Assembly (NCBI GenBank): GCA_943361925.1 | Contig: CALRIT020000005.1 | Location: 1-64,000, forward strand | Origin: CAISCU01 sp943361925 | GTDB taxonomy: Bacteria; Bacteroidota; Bacteroidia; UKL13-3 | Direction: 5' to 3' | Length of the DNA stretch: 64,000 bases | Shown: piece after piece, positions 1 to 8,174 of the stretch | Layout: every line of letters starts with the position of its first letter | Numbering within the stretch: the first letter of the stretch is position 1 | Program-made: the position numbers and the translations under genes | The notes under the pieces: generated by a model | Database searches by the model: none | What the model was told of the DNA's origin: nothing | What the model saw: only the letters and a program-made list of their open reading frames with translations

Positions 1-1070
1 ATAAGGAGAAATCTGATTTGGGGAGGTTTGCTCATGTTCATTACCCGCACATTCATTTTATTGGCAGAGATTTTCTTTTTAAACGACCAGTAAAAACGCG
101 GGCAATCATTATACATATCAATCCTTTTTAAAGAATATCCGCTAACTTTAGATTCAATTTCAATTAGTTTTCTATCTAATGGTTCTTTTAATATAAAATC
201 GAGGTTGAGTTTTATGCATTTTCTTGCTACAATTTCATAGTAACTACCTCCATTTCTATTTACAATTTTAATCTTTACATCCGAAACTGGTGACCAGGTT
301 CTTCCATTCTGACCATCACTTGAATTGAATAATGACATCCGTTTTGCATCTGAACAACTATCTAAAACCGGAACATAAATAGTAATTGGTTTATTGAAAT
401 TACAATTTCCACTTTTACTTCTAATAGTAATCATACCACCAGAAACCATTTGATTCTCATTATTACCCATAGTTTGCAGGTTCTGAGAAATGATATCATC
501 AATACTCAGGGCTTCTATAATTTCTAAATCACTTGTATCATTTAAATCGCAAATACTTCCTTTCAAAATTGTACCATTTTTTAATACTAGCATGGTATCT
601 CCCCTTTGGCAAGTATCTTTTGGTGCAGGTAAGGGTTGTGGAATTGGTTTAAAAACTACAACAATTTCAACCCTGCGATTACGGCTTTTTAGGTTTTCTG
701 ATGCAGAATCTCTTCCTGCCATATTTTCGCCGTAATAACTTCTTTTGATTATTTTCTCACTGAAACCGGTTTCTTCAAACAAACCCTGCACTTTAGCAAC
801 TCGCTTGTCAGACAGTTTGATATTGTAAAGACTATCGGCATCGCTATCAGTATATCCCCTTAGAATAACAGATTTAACCTGTTCTGTGTTTAATGTATCC
901 AGAAAATCGTTGATACGTTTGCTTTCATTTTCATTTAGCACATGTTTTGCAGAACCAAAATAAACACTCCATCGAATAAAATTTTCTTTCTCTTTAGTTT
1001 GATCCTGAATCTGAGCAAAGGAGCAAATTGAAATTAAAAGGGCGCTTACAAGAATTAGAATGTTTTTCAT
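1..1070 (-). CDS. OmpA-family outer-membrane protein, C-terminus cut by window edge
   Basis: The frame is open from an ATG at 1070 down to base 1 with no stop in the parts I translated, so the C-terminus lies outside the window (more than 350 residues are visible). The N-terminus MKNILILVSALLISICSFAQ is a clear Sec signal peptide. Residues about 30-135 resemble an OmpA C-terminal (peptidoglycan-binding) domain: a GYTDSDAD segment, then NIKLSDKRV and the closing NRRVEIVV. The following 200 or more residues are unrecognised and include several Cys. Usually the OmpA domain is C-terminal; here it comes first, straight after the signal peptide, so the unknown part is the tail. It probably lies in the periplasm, possibly linking cell wall and outer membrane (inference). 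Confidence 0.75.
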   Translation of the reverse strand, partial: MKNILILVSALLISICSFAQIQDQTKEKENFIRWSVYFGSAKHVLNENESKRINDFLDTLNTEQVKSVILRGYTDSDADSLYNIKLSDKRVAKVQGLFEETGFSEKIIKRSYYGENMAGRDSASENLKSRNRRVEIVVVFKPIPQPLPAPKDTCQRGDTMLVLKNGTILKGSICDLNDTSDLEIIEALSIDDIISQNLQTMGNNENQMVSGGMITIRSKSGNCNFNKPITIYVPVLDSCSDAKRMSLFNSSDGQNGRTWSPVSDVKIKIVNRNGGSYYEIVARKCIKLNLDFILKEPLDRKLIEIESKVSGYSLKRIDMYNDCPRFYWSFKKKISANKMNVRVMNMSKPPQIRFLL

Positions 1071-1260
1071 AGAGTAGAAATTAAGGGTGAAACAAGGACT
1101 TCAAAATTGTATAAAAAATCAGCCGGGAAATTGATTCCAAATTTGATTTGTTTTTTAACGGATTAAAGTGGAGTTTAAGTATTTTTTAATTTATTTTGAG
1201 ATGAATCGGGAGGAATAAATCTTCAAAAAATCAATTTTACCAAAGGAATCTTTCCTTATT

Positions 1261-1268
1261 TATATTTG
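1261..1268 (+). promoter_or_regulatory. Candidate -7 box (TATATTTG)
   Basis: TATATTTG matches the Bacteroidota -7 consensus TAnnTTTG and lies about 55 bases before the ATG at 1323. No good -33 TTTG is visible at the usual distance, so this is only a weak prediction. Confidence 0.3.
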
Positions 1269-1322
1269 AACTATAAACAGGTATATTGCAATAAATGAGC
1301 AATTAGATATTAATAATTTAGA

Positions 1323-1928
1323 ATGAAAACTGTTGTATTCATAATAGTTTTATTTACTTCAAAATTTTGTTATTGCCAGTTAGACTTTGATGCAGATTGG
1401 ATCAAAATTAAGTTTATAAAACAATGGGAAAAAAGTGCTGTAGGTAATCAAAAGGTAATACTTGAAGATTATGTTTTTGATTTTGCCTGGAGTACTAATC
1501 AAAAAAAGAAAATACCGAATTTGTGCTCAAGGGGCAAATCTGAAACGTTTTATACTACAAGTGAATCAGTTGATGTCACTAATTATTTTGTACATTATTT
1601 TGTTAAATCTAATCCCCAAAATGATAAGCTTCATTATTGTATATTGAAGTTTTTAAAAGCACATCAAACATTACTTACAATTGATCAAAAAACACAAGTT
1701 TATGATTGGATTTTTTCTACTTATCTTGAAAATCGAAATATTAGAAGACAAGTATTATCAGAAGTTGAACTCAAACGACTTTTATCAATTATTCAATTGT
1801 TTTTTCATGGAAAATTTATCTCATGGGCTAAAATCGAAATTGAAAAAGATTATCCAAACTTTAAACTTGAAGAATTGAGCTTGCAATATTCTGATACTAC
1901 ACTCATTTCGAAATGCTCTTGTCATTGA
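1323..1928 (+). CDS. Hypothetical secreted protein
   Basis: This is a 201-residue protein beginning MKTVVFIIVLFTSKFCYCQ, a plausible signal peptide, so export to the periplasm or surface is likely. The rest is mostly helical, rich in Lys, Ile, Leu and Gln, and ends in a small Cys/His cluster (KCSCH) that could bind a metal or form a disulfide. I recognise no domain. It is monocistronic, preceded by a TAnnTTTG-like box and followed by a hairpin shared with the convergent KASIII operon. Its coding sequence is very AT-rich even for this window. Confidence 0.6.
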   Translation: MKTVVFIIVLFTSKFCYCQLDFDADWIKIKFIKQWEKSAVGNQKVILEDYVFDFAWSTNQKKKIPNLCSRGKSETFYTTSESVDVTNYFVHYFVKSNPQNDKLHYCILKFLKAHQTLLTIDQKTQVYDWIFSTYLENRNIRRQVLSEVELKRLLSIIQLFFHGKFISWAKIEIEKDYPNFKLEELSLQYSDTTLISKCSCH

Positions 1929-1930
1929 TC

Positions 1931-1961
1931 TTTTTGATTTGACTCGATTTTCAATCAAAAA
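1931..1961. terminator. Bidirectional AT-rich terminator hairpin
   Basis: TTTTTGATT (1931-1939) pairs with AATCAAAAA (1953-1961), a 9-bp stem with T-rich flanks on both strands. It sits between the convergent genes ending at 1928 (+) and 2019 (-). Confidence 0.45.
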
Positions 1962-2018
1962 AGCATTTTTGGAAATGTTGAATTAGAAAATGTAAATCGT
2001 TTCAACCTATTTATTTTT

Positions 2019-3008
2019 TCACCCAAAATCCAATACTTGTGCGCCAATACTCAATCCAGCACCCGAGCCTAGAATAAGTAACTTTTTCCCTTTTGTTTCA
2101 AATCTTGAATTGAGTAGTTTTTCAAGTCCTAGTGGAATGGATGCTGATATGCAGTTGCCATAATCGGCAAGGGTTTCAACGATTTTATCAGAGTTTGGCA
2201 TATAGGTGTTCCTGAAAAAATCATTACCAAATTTACTTGCTTGATGTGTGATGATGGCATCGAATTCATTTAGTTTTGTTTTTGATTCTTTTTGTACTTC
2301 AAGTATGAATGGATCGAATTTCGACTTAATCAATTTCATCATGCCTTTACCATTCATTTTAAATAAGTAACCAATATCATCTGCTGAAGAATGTCTTCCT
2401 CTGTTTACATATCCACCAATGGGCACATTCGCAAACAAGGCTCCTGATGTATAATTTTTAAAGTGGATATAGGTCTGATTGAATCCTGTATTTTCAGATG
2501 CTTCCAGAATCAATGCCACTGCTGCATCGCCAAATAATCCGAATACTTTTTCATCATGTGTTCCTAATGCTGCAGATGCAATTTCGGAACATACCAATGC
2601 AATACGTTTGTATCTGCCACTATGAATATACAATTGACAAATATCCAATGCATTCATAAAACTCAAACAGGTACTGTCAATATCCATACAATGAAATTCA
2701 ACTTTATCATCAGTTAATTTTGACTTGATAACAGCTGAATTATGTGGCACAGGATAATCATAAGAAGCACCGCAATAAACCAGCAAATTGATATCACTGA
2801 CTTGTATGCCGCTTTTGTCGATAGCCTTTTTTAGTGCTCTAACACCCATCTCAGAAATAGTTTCTTCTGCTGATGCTTTGTGTCGGAATTGTACACCTGT
2901 ATTTTTCTCAATTCTACCCTCAACGCCATTTATTTGTTTGTCGAGTTCTTCAGAAGATATACGATGTTTAGGCAGGTATTTTTCAATAGCTAGAATATTG
3001 GTTTTCAT
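2019..3008 (-). CDS. 3-oxoacyl-ACP synthase III (KASIII)-like condensing enzyme
   Basis: This 329-residue protein has the FabH/KASIII thiolase fold. The catalytic triad is visible: Cys114 in DSTCLSF, His255 in THQAS and Asn285 in GNCISASIP; the C-terminal glycine-rich strand (ILGSGAGLSIGA) also fits. Such enzymes condense an acyl-CoA with malonyl-ACP, or transfer acyl groups. It is the last gene of the seven-gene operon, starting 1 nt after the adenylating enzyme's stop. Its place among a Rieske oxygenase, an ATP-grasp and a GNAT-like protein, with no acyl carrier protein nearby, argues for a specialised role rather than housekeeping FabH. An OleA-like or ester-forming KASIII-type activity is an alternative. 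Confidence 0.85.
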   Translation of the reverse strand: MKTNILAIEKYLPKHRISSEELDKQINGVEGRIEKNTGVQFRHKASAEETISEMGVRALKKAIDKSGIQVSDINLLVYCGASYDYPVPHNSAVIKSKLTDDKVEFHCMDIDSTCLSFMNALDICQLYIHSGRYKRIALVCSEIASAALGTHDEKVFGLFGDAAVALILEASENTGFNQTYIHFKNYTSGALFANVPIGGYVNRGRHSSADDIGYLFKMNGKGMMKLIKSKFDPFILEVQKESKTKLNEFDAIITHQASKFGNDFFRNTYMPNSDKIVETLADYGNCISASIPLGLEKLLNSRFETKGKKLLILGSGAGLSIGAQVLDFG

Positions 3009-3009
3009 C

Positions 3010-4290
3010 TTATATTTTTTTTATTTTCCTTAGTTTGTTTCCGGGAATCAGTTCAATTTCATTTTTAAAAACTAAGATAAACTGACTAATCCCTAATGTT
3101 GTAAAGTAAGTGGAGATGCAGGTTTTAAAGGATTCACAGGCTTGTTCAAATTCTTTGCTTTCACACTCAATTCCTATTTCTATCAATGTGGCCGATTTTT
3201 GTACAATGGTATAGCGGGTAAAATGATCGGTAAACAAGGCAATTTTTCTTGATAACAAATCAGGGTAAATTTTGATACCCGAAAGTTCCAAAACATCATC
3301 TTCTCTGCCAATGATTTTTTCAATTGCAATAAATGCGGATCCACAAGCGCAATTATCTTTTTTTACTTCAAGAATATCATTTAAACGATATCGCACTATT
3401 GGCTGACTTTCTCTCGAAAAATCTGTGATGATGGGATAAAATTTAGTTTCATCAATCCATTCTTTTTCAATCATCACCAAATCTTCATTGATGTGCATGG
3501 TTCCATGTTCACAGGTACATCCAAGAAAACCTTCTGTGCATTGATAAACCTCACTCAGTTGAACCGGAAATACTTGTTTGATGAATTGTTTATCGGCCTC
3601 ATCTAAGACCTCTGCAAAGGAGATAATTTGTGTTGGTTTGATCTGTATAGTTTGATTGAATTTCGCTCTTGTTATTTCCACTAAATAGGATGGTTGTGAG
3701 GCAAGGATATCTGGTTGAAAGGCTTCTAATTCCTTTAAAAGTTCATCTGTGTTTTTAAAGATGTCGAAGTATTTAAATTCAAACAGCAATGAATCAACCG
3801 AAGAATACAAATTGCTATTGGCCCTTAAAAAGAATGCTACTTTTTGTCGTTTGAATAGTTTAACCCGAATCACTCTTTGCATCACCAATGCTACCCATTT
3901 GGCTCTTTCAGTTTCAGATACTAAAAATACACCACGTTTACCACTGGTGCCGGTAGAAAGCCCGACAGTAATTCCATAAATTTCACTTTTAAAATCTCTT
4001 GTATTTTCAGATTGTATGGCTAAATCCAATGCTTCACTTAGTTTGATTCCACAAGTATTGATGGCATCAAAATTCGACATGAATTCAGGTTTACTGATAA
4101 TGGGAATTTCTGTCCATTGCTTGGTATCAAGATGTGTATATTTTTTGTAGTAATTTGATTTACTTAATATCTTTTCCTGAAATATTTTTACCTGTTTATT
4201 TTGATAAGCACGTAATTCTTCAAGCGATTTGAATTTCCCCCGAACAATTAACTTCAAATAATACCAGATGATTTTCAACTTAAATTTCAT
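3010..4290 (-). CDS. PaaK/F390-synthetase-like acyl-adenylating enzyme
   Basis: This 426-residue protein belongs to the phenylacetate-CoA ligase/coenzyme F390 synthetase-related branch of adenylate-forming enzymes. The phosphate-binding loop STGTSGKRG is at about residues 112-120, and a later YRLNDILE segment fits the family's adenylate-binding region. Cys-rich segments (QCTEGFLGCTCEHGTMH and NCACGS) are typical of members with a structural metal site. The likely role is to activate a carboxylic acid as acyl-AMP and pass it to CoA or another acceptor; the substrate is unknown. Its start overlaps the end of the upstream metallo-hydrolase gene by 11 bases, suggesting translational coupling. Confidence 0.8.
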   Translation of the reverse strand: MKFKLKIIWYYLKLIVRGKFKSLEELRAYQNKQVKIFQEKILSKSNYYKKYTHLDTKQWTEIPIISKPEFMSNFDAINTCGIKLSEALDLAIQSENTRDFKSEIYGITVGLSTGTSGKRGVFLVSETERAKWVALVMQRVIRVKLFKRQKVAFFLRANSNLYSSVDSLLFEFKYFDIFKNTDELLKELEAFQPDILASQPSYLVEITRAKFNQTIQIKPTQIISFAEVLDEADKQFIKQVFPVQLSEVYQCTEGFLGCTCEHGTMHINEDLVMIEKEWIDETKFYPIITDFSRESQPIVRYRLNDILEVKKDNCACGSAFIAIEKIIGREDDVLELSGIKIYPDLLSRKIALFTDHFTRYTIVQKSATLIEIGIECESKEFEQACESFKTCISTYFTTLGISQFILVFKNEIELIPGNKLRKIKKI

Positions 4291-5113
4291 TTGATATCAA
4301 TTGAAGGGTTTTTGGACAATGAGTAAAGACAATTTTTATGACTGGATGAGCTTGTTTCATGCTACTCAATTTTTCCATAGTTTCTTTTAAATCTTTCCAT
4401 GAATCAATGAATATTCTAACCACTTGTAAAGGCATAATTCCTTTGTTGAAACAATCAGCATCCCAAGCAGCATCGGTAGCAAAAAGTAAATGGGAACTTT
4501 CATCATAAAAGCCTAACATTCCTTTAGCATGGCCAGGTAGAAGCAATAGTTTGAATTGGGGTATTACTGTCCAATTAAATTCTTTTATTCCAAATTCATT
4601 GATTGTTTGCGATGAAATATCTTCAATAAATACCACTCTTTCTTTGATATCATTTGGAATCAGTTTATGAATAATTCCTTTGCTTACTGCACTGATTCCT
4701 TTAAGGTTATGTGTTTGTTGAAAGGCCTCTTTGGTACAGACTAATTTTGCTTCGGGAAAGTCATTCAATCCTGCAATATGATCTGCATGAAAATGTGAAA
4801 TGATAATGTATTTGATTTCAGTATGCTGAATTCCTTTTTTTCTAAGGATTTCAATGGCCTTTTCATCATCTTTTAACTGCACTGGAGTTGCAAACTTGTA
4901 AAGTATTTCAGGGAAATTTTTAGTAGCAGAATCAAAGTGATTACTATATCCTGTATCAAACATTATATAACCCAAATCAGGTACCTGAACCAATGCCCAA
5001 ACAGCATAAAAGCGTAGTTTTTTCAATCCTTTTTGTGGGTTCACTACCTTTTCATGTGCTTCACAATAACCGGAAGCAAACAGTTCAATTTTTATTGTTG
5101 CTTCTTTTGCCAT
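4280..5113 (-). CDS. Metallo-beta-lactamase-fold hydrolase
   Basis: This 277-residue protein has the MBL-fold metal motif HxHxDH at His107, His109, Asp111 and His112 (SHFHADHIAGL), a further metal His in LLPGHAKGMLG, and an Asp in the LLFATDAAWDAD strand. There is no signal peptide, so it is cytoplasmic. Relatives include lactonases and thioesterases. In this operon it could hydrolyse a thioester or lactone intermediate (inference). It overlaps the epimerase gene upstream by 22 bases and the adenylating enzyme downstream by 11. Confidence 0.85.
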   Translation of the reverse strand: MAKEATIKIELFASGYCEAHEKVVNPQKGLKKLRFYAVWALVQVPDLGYIMFDTGYSNHFDSATKNFPEILYKFATPVQLKDDEKAIEILRKKGIQHTEIKYIIISHFHADHIAGLNDFPEAKLVCTKEAFQQTHNLKGISAVSKGIIHKLIPNDIKERVVFIEDISSQTINEFGIKEFNWTVIPQFKLLLLPGHAKGMLGFYDESSHLLFATDAAWDADCFNKGIMPLQVVRIFIDSWKDLKETMEKLSSMKQAHPVIKIVFTHCPKTLQLISNEI

Positions 5114-6090
5114 TCTGTAAATTCTTTAATGCCTTCTTTGGTAGTCATGATAGGCTGATACTTCAATAATTCCCTGGCTTTAGTAATATCCATGGTCATG
5201 CTTTTAGAAAGAATGCCAATACCATATTTTGTCATGGCCGGTTCTTTTCCTCCTTGTAGATTTTTAGCAATAAACTCAATGATTCCTGCAGCAAACAATG
5301 CAATTCCAACCGGTACTTTTTTAGTTGGAGGAGTCAAACCTAATTCTTTTAATGTGTGCTGAATGCTTGGCCACAATTCACTTGGATTTCCATCTGTAAT
5401 GTTATAAGCTTCACCATAAGCATTTTCCGGAGCATTGATGGAACATTCCATTGCATGAATTACATTTCTTACACAAGTGAAGTCACAAACGTTTTTGCCA
5501 TCACCAACTATTTTTAGTTTGCCTTGGTGATAAGCCTCCAACATACGTGGAAATATCACCGTGTCTTCAGCACCAATAATGGCACGTGGACGCAAGGCAA
5601 GGGTTTTGAAATGAGCTTCGTTTGAATCCAATACCATTTTCTCAGCCATCAATTTTGTGATGGCATAATCATTCACCATTTTTTCAGGCAGCGGATCTGA
5701 TTCCTTGATATTGAATCGGTCTTTATAAGTGAAGTAAATACTGGGTGTTGAGATAAAAATAAACTGTTTCACACCATTCTTTTTACCAGCTTTTATCAGA
5801 TTCTCGGTAGCCACCACATTTGATGCATAAAAATGCTCATAGAATCCAAATGGCGATGAAAGTGCTGCACAGTGAATAATGATATCTACCTCATTTGTTA
5901 GTTTTTCGCAAAAGGAGTATTCTTCTAAATCACCCTGAATAAATGTACATGAATTGGCCTCCAGTTCCTCTTTTTTTAGTGCTCTTCTTGATGTAGCTAT
6001 AACCTTATAATCAGCATGCTTGCCAAAGTACTTAGCGGCTCTTCCTCCCAGAAATCCTGCAGCTCCCGTTATTAATATTGTCTTTTGCAT
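5092..6090 (-). CDS. NAD-dependent epimerase/dehydratase (3beta-HSD-like extended SDR)
   Basis: This is an extended short-chain dehydrogenase of 332 residues. The Rossmann motif TGAAGFLGG is at the N-terminus, and the active-site pair YAITK follows a Ser in ISTPSIYF, giving the Ser-Tyr-Lys set. It resembles 3beta-hydroxysteroid dehydrogenase/OleD-type reductases that act on beta-keto or beta-hydroxy acyl groups. I chose the ATG at 6090 (MQKTILITG) over one at 6105: the Rieske stop at 6092-6094 then lies 1 nt upstream (TAAAATG), and the Rossmann fold starts immediately. It probably reduces or oxidises the chain built by the KASIII enzyme (inference). Confidence 0.85.
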   Translation of the reverse strand: MQKTILITGAAGFLGGRAAKYFGKHADYKVIATSRRALKKEELEANSCTFIQGDLEEYSFCEKLTNEVDIIIHCAALSSPFGFYEHFYASNVVATENLIKAGKKNGVKQFIFISTPSIYFTYKDRFNIKESDPLPEKMVNDYAITKLMAEKMVLDSNEAHFKTLALRPRAIIGAEDTVIFPRMLEAYHQGKLKIVGDGKNVCDFTCVRNVIHAMECSINAPENAYGEAYNITDGNPSELWPSIQHTLKELGLTPPTKKVPVGIALFAAGIIEFIAKNLQGGKEPAMTKYGIGILSKSMTMDITKARELLKYQPIMTTKEGIKEFTEWQKKQQ

Positions 6091-6091
6091 T

Positions 6092-7063
6092 TTACCAGTA
6101 TACATTAAAATTTACTTCACTATTTAATTCTGAATTTTTACCTTTTTGAAAGGCATAAATATATTTTCCTACCATATCTGTTTCATCAGAAACAAATCGT
6201 TTATCAGGGAATTCAACCAGGTTCTTTTCCTGTAATTCCAGTATCTCTTTGTCTTGTTTGATAATCTTCTTAAACATTTGTTTTGCAAAGGGAATCAGCA
6301 TAGGTGTTAACCATGAGATATCTAAAAATATCCGAGCGAAGTATTCAACTCCATTTTCGTTTTCATTTACTATGGCTTCAAATCTCGAAATGGCTTTGTT
6401 TTCAGTATTGAAGTATTCAAGTACTGCAATTCCCGGATGTATATAAGTTGAAACTGCTTTTAACTGCTGCCATTTTTTAGGAAGTATTTTTGTTACAAAG
6501 CCTTTTGCCGACTCATGTTCGTAGAAGACCTGAAAGCTGTTTTCAGATTTTACTATTTTGGCTTGAATAAGATTTCTTTTTTTCTCTTTTGTTCTGATTA
6601 ATCCATCGTGTACATAATGGGTATGACTTCCTTCAAGAAAATTTTCCAACACATTTGGTAGTTGCGCAATAATATTTCCTTTTAAAAAGATCTGTGCTTT
6701 TTGTTCAGATAGTTGAGGTATTTGTGCTTCTTGATTTTTGCTTAACCAGATGAGTCCATATTTTTCATAAACAAAATATCTTTTCAACTGACAGTCGATT
6801 TTACCTCGTTTTACAGGAATGTTTGTATTGGAGCCAGATTCAGAATCGAAGGTCCAGCCATGGTATTTACAGCTGATTTCACCGTTGATGATTTTACCTT
6901 CAGATAAAGCCAATCCGCGGTGCGGACAATAATCTTCATAAGCAAAAATGCCTTTAATAGAACGAATGATTACCACAGGTATTTTTTGATCAACTACCTT
7001 CATGGTTGAATTCATTTCAAGCTGACTTGAAAATGCAATGGCTTTATAATAATCAAAGTTCAT
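6092..7063 (-). CDS. Rieske non-heme iron oxygenase, alpha-subunit-like
   Basis: This 323-residue protein has an N-terminal Rieske [2Fe-2S] domain, with ligands in CPHRG and CKYHGW at about residues 40-65. A catalytic domain follows, with the mononuclear-iron motif NFLEGSHTHYVHDG that holds the two His ligands. The length fits single-component-type alpha subunits such as phenylpropionate, sterol or choline-type Rieske oxygenases. The expected reaction is O2-dependent hydroxylation or desaturation using electrons from a reductase or ferredoxin; neither is encoded in the operon, so partners must be supplied from elsewhere. It overlaps the upstream GNAT-like gene by 11 bases. Confidence 0.85.
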   Translation of the reverse strand: MNFDYYKAIAFSSQLEMNSTMKVVDQKIPVVIIRSIKGIFAYEDYCPHRGLALSEGKIINGEISCKYHGWTFDSESGSNTNIPVKRGKIDCQLKRYFVYEKYGLIWLSKNQEAQIPQLSEQKAQIFLKGNIIAQLPNVLENFLEGSHTHYVHDGLIRTKEKKRNLIQAKIVKSENSFQVFYEHESAKGFVTKILPKKWQQLKAVSTYIHPGIAVLEYFNTENKAISRFEAIVNENENGVEYFARIFLDISWLTPMLIPFAKQMFKKIIKQDKEILELQEKNLVEFPDKRFVSDETDMVGKYIYAFQKGKNSELNSEVNFNVYW

Positions 7064-8174
7064 ATTTATTCAGAATTGGGATACCTATTTTATTGGAAAC
7101 AAATTGAAGTGTCTTCCAAATCAATTTTCTTCCAAATGATAAATGTTGTATATAGATTAACGAATATTCAATAGAAGCTTGTCCACCACGCATACGTTTG
7201 AATAGTGATGCACCTGAACTAAGATTGAGTAATAAACCACTTTTGAATTTATATAAAAAAATTAAATGAATGGCATGAATATATAATCCTTCTTTTTGTG
7301 GTGCATCTGTATCATATCCAACCAAAGGTGAAGTGATTGTATTTTCAATGATAAACAATCCTGCAAATGATTTGAGTTTGTTTTTGTCATCAGCATAACC
7401 TTGAAAGTGAATGAGCTTTTGTTCGTAAGAAATTCTGAAATAATCAATAGTAAATTGAGGATTGAATACAGAGTATTTTACCAGGTATAATTTGTTATAC
7501 AATGCAAGCGCTTCTTCCAGATAAGGATACATTTCTTCATGAGAAATATACCTTAGTTTTTGTTTTTTGATAAGCCTAATATCATTGCGATTGTTATTGT
7601 GTTTAATCCAAGTATCATAATCTGTATCATAGATATAAACTTGTCGACTTCCCAGTTTGATATAACCTCTATCTTCAAATTTATTGATGATTTCCTGATG
7701 CTGATATTCGTTTAATGAACGAAAAATGATAGCATGTTTTGGATATTCTTTTAATAGTTCATCTGTTATTTCCCCAATTTCTTTTCCATCCCATTCCGGA
7801 TAAGGATTGGTAGAAAGCAGGAAATTATTGACATGAATGTTTTTATCGATTTTCCCTAATCTTAAAATGATATCAATGAATTTGATGATACCTAAAATTG
7901 GGATTTGAAGAAGCGTGTTGTTTACCTTTTGTTTGAGTTCATCTTTTGAATAAAGCGCATAAGCAGTATGTGGCGAGCATACAAAAGAATTGTTTTCCTG
8001 TTTATGGTTAATGCTGGCTGGAAAAACATATTTTTCTCCAATCTTCATCAGTTTCATTTCAGTATTTACATTACGAATGATGGCCTTTGAATTTTGCTTC
8101 AAAAATAATACTGAAAGAGATTGATGAAAATCTTCCATTGATTCCTTTGTATGTATGGACTCAGGTTTAATCAT
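7053..8174 (-). CDS. Uncharacterised protein with GNAT-acyltransferase-like C-terminal half
   Basis: This is a 373-residue protein from the ATG at 8174 (384 residues if started at 8207). I prefer 8174 because it forms the compact overlap ATGATTAA with the ATP-grasp stop. I do not recognise the family with confidence. The C-terminal half has a pattern seen in some GNAT/FemAB-like proteins: NPQFTIDYF, then VGYDTDAP, GLYIHAIHL, LNLSSGASLFKRMRGG and IEYSLIYIQHLS. The N-terminal half has no clear motif, and there is no signal peptide. By context it may transfer an acyl or aminoacyl group in the operon's pathway. This is inference from weak similarity and the neighbours. Confidence 0.6.
   Translation of the reverse strand: MIKPESIHTKESMEDFHQSLSVLFLKQNSKAIIRNVNTEMKLMKIGEKYVFPASINHKQENNSFVCSPHTAYALYSKDELKQKVNNTLLQIPILGIIKFIDIILRLGKIDKNIHVNNFLLSTNPYPEWDGKEIGEITDELLKEYPKHAIIFRSLNEYQHQEIINKFEDRGYIKLGSRQVYIYDTDYDTWIKHNNNRNDIRLIKKQKLRYISHEEMYPYLEEALALYNKLYLVKYSVFNPQFTIDYFRISYEQKLIHFQGYADDKNKLKSFAGLFIIENTITSPLVGYDTDAPQKEGLYIHAIHLIFLYKFKSGLLLNLSSGASLFKRMRGGQASIEYSLIYIQHLSFGRKLIWKTLQFVSNKIGIPILNKYEL

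Noticed and set aside
2019..3008. Housekeeping fabH
   Set aside because: The catalytic triad is KASIII-like, but it sits in a specialised oxidative operon and has no fab neighbours, so a dedicated condensing enzyme is more likely.
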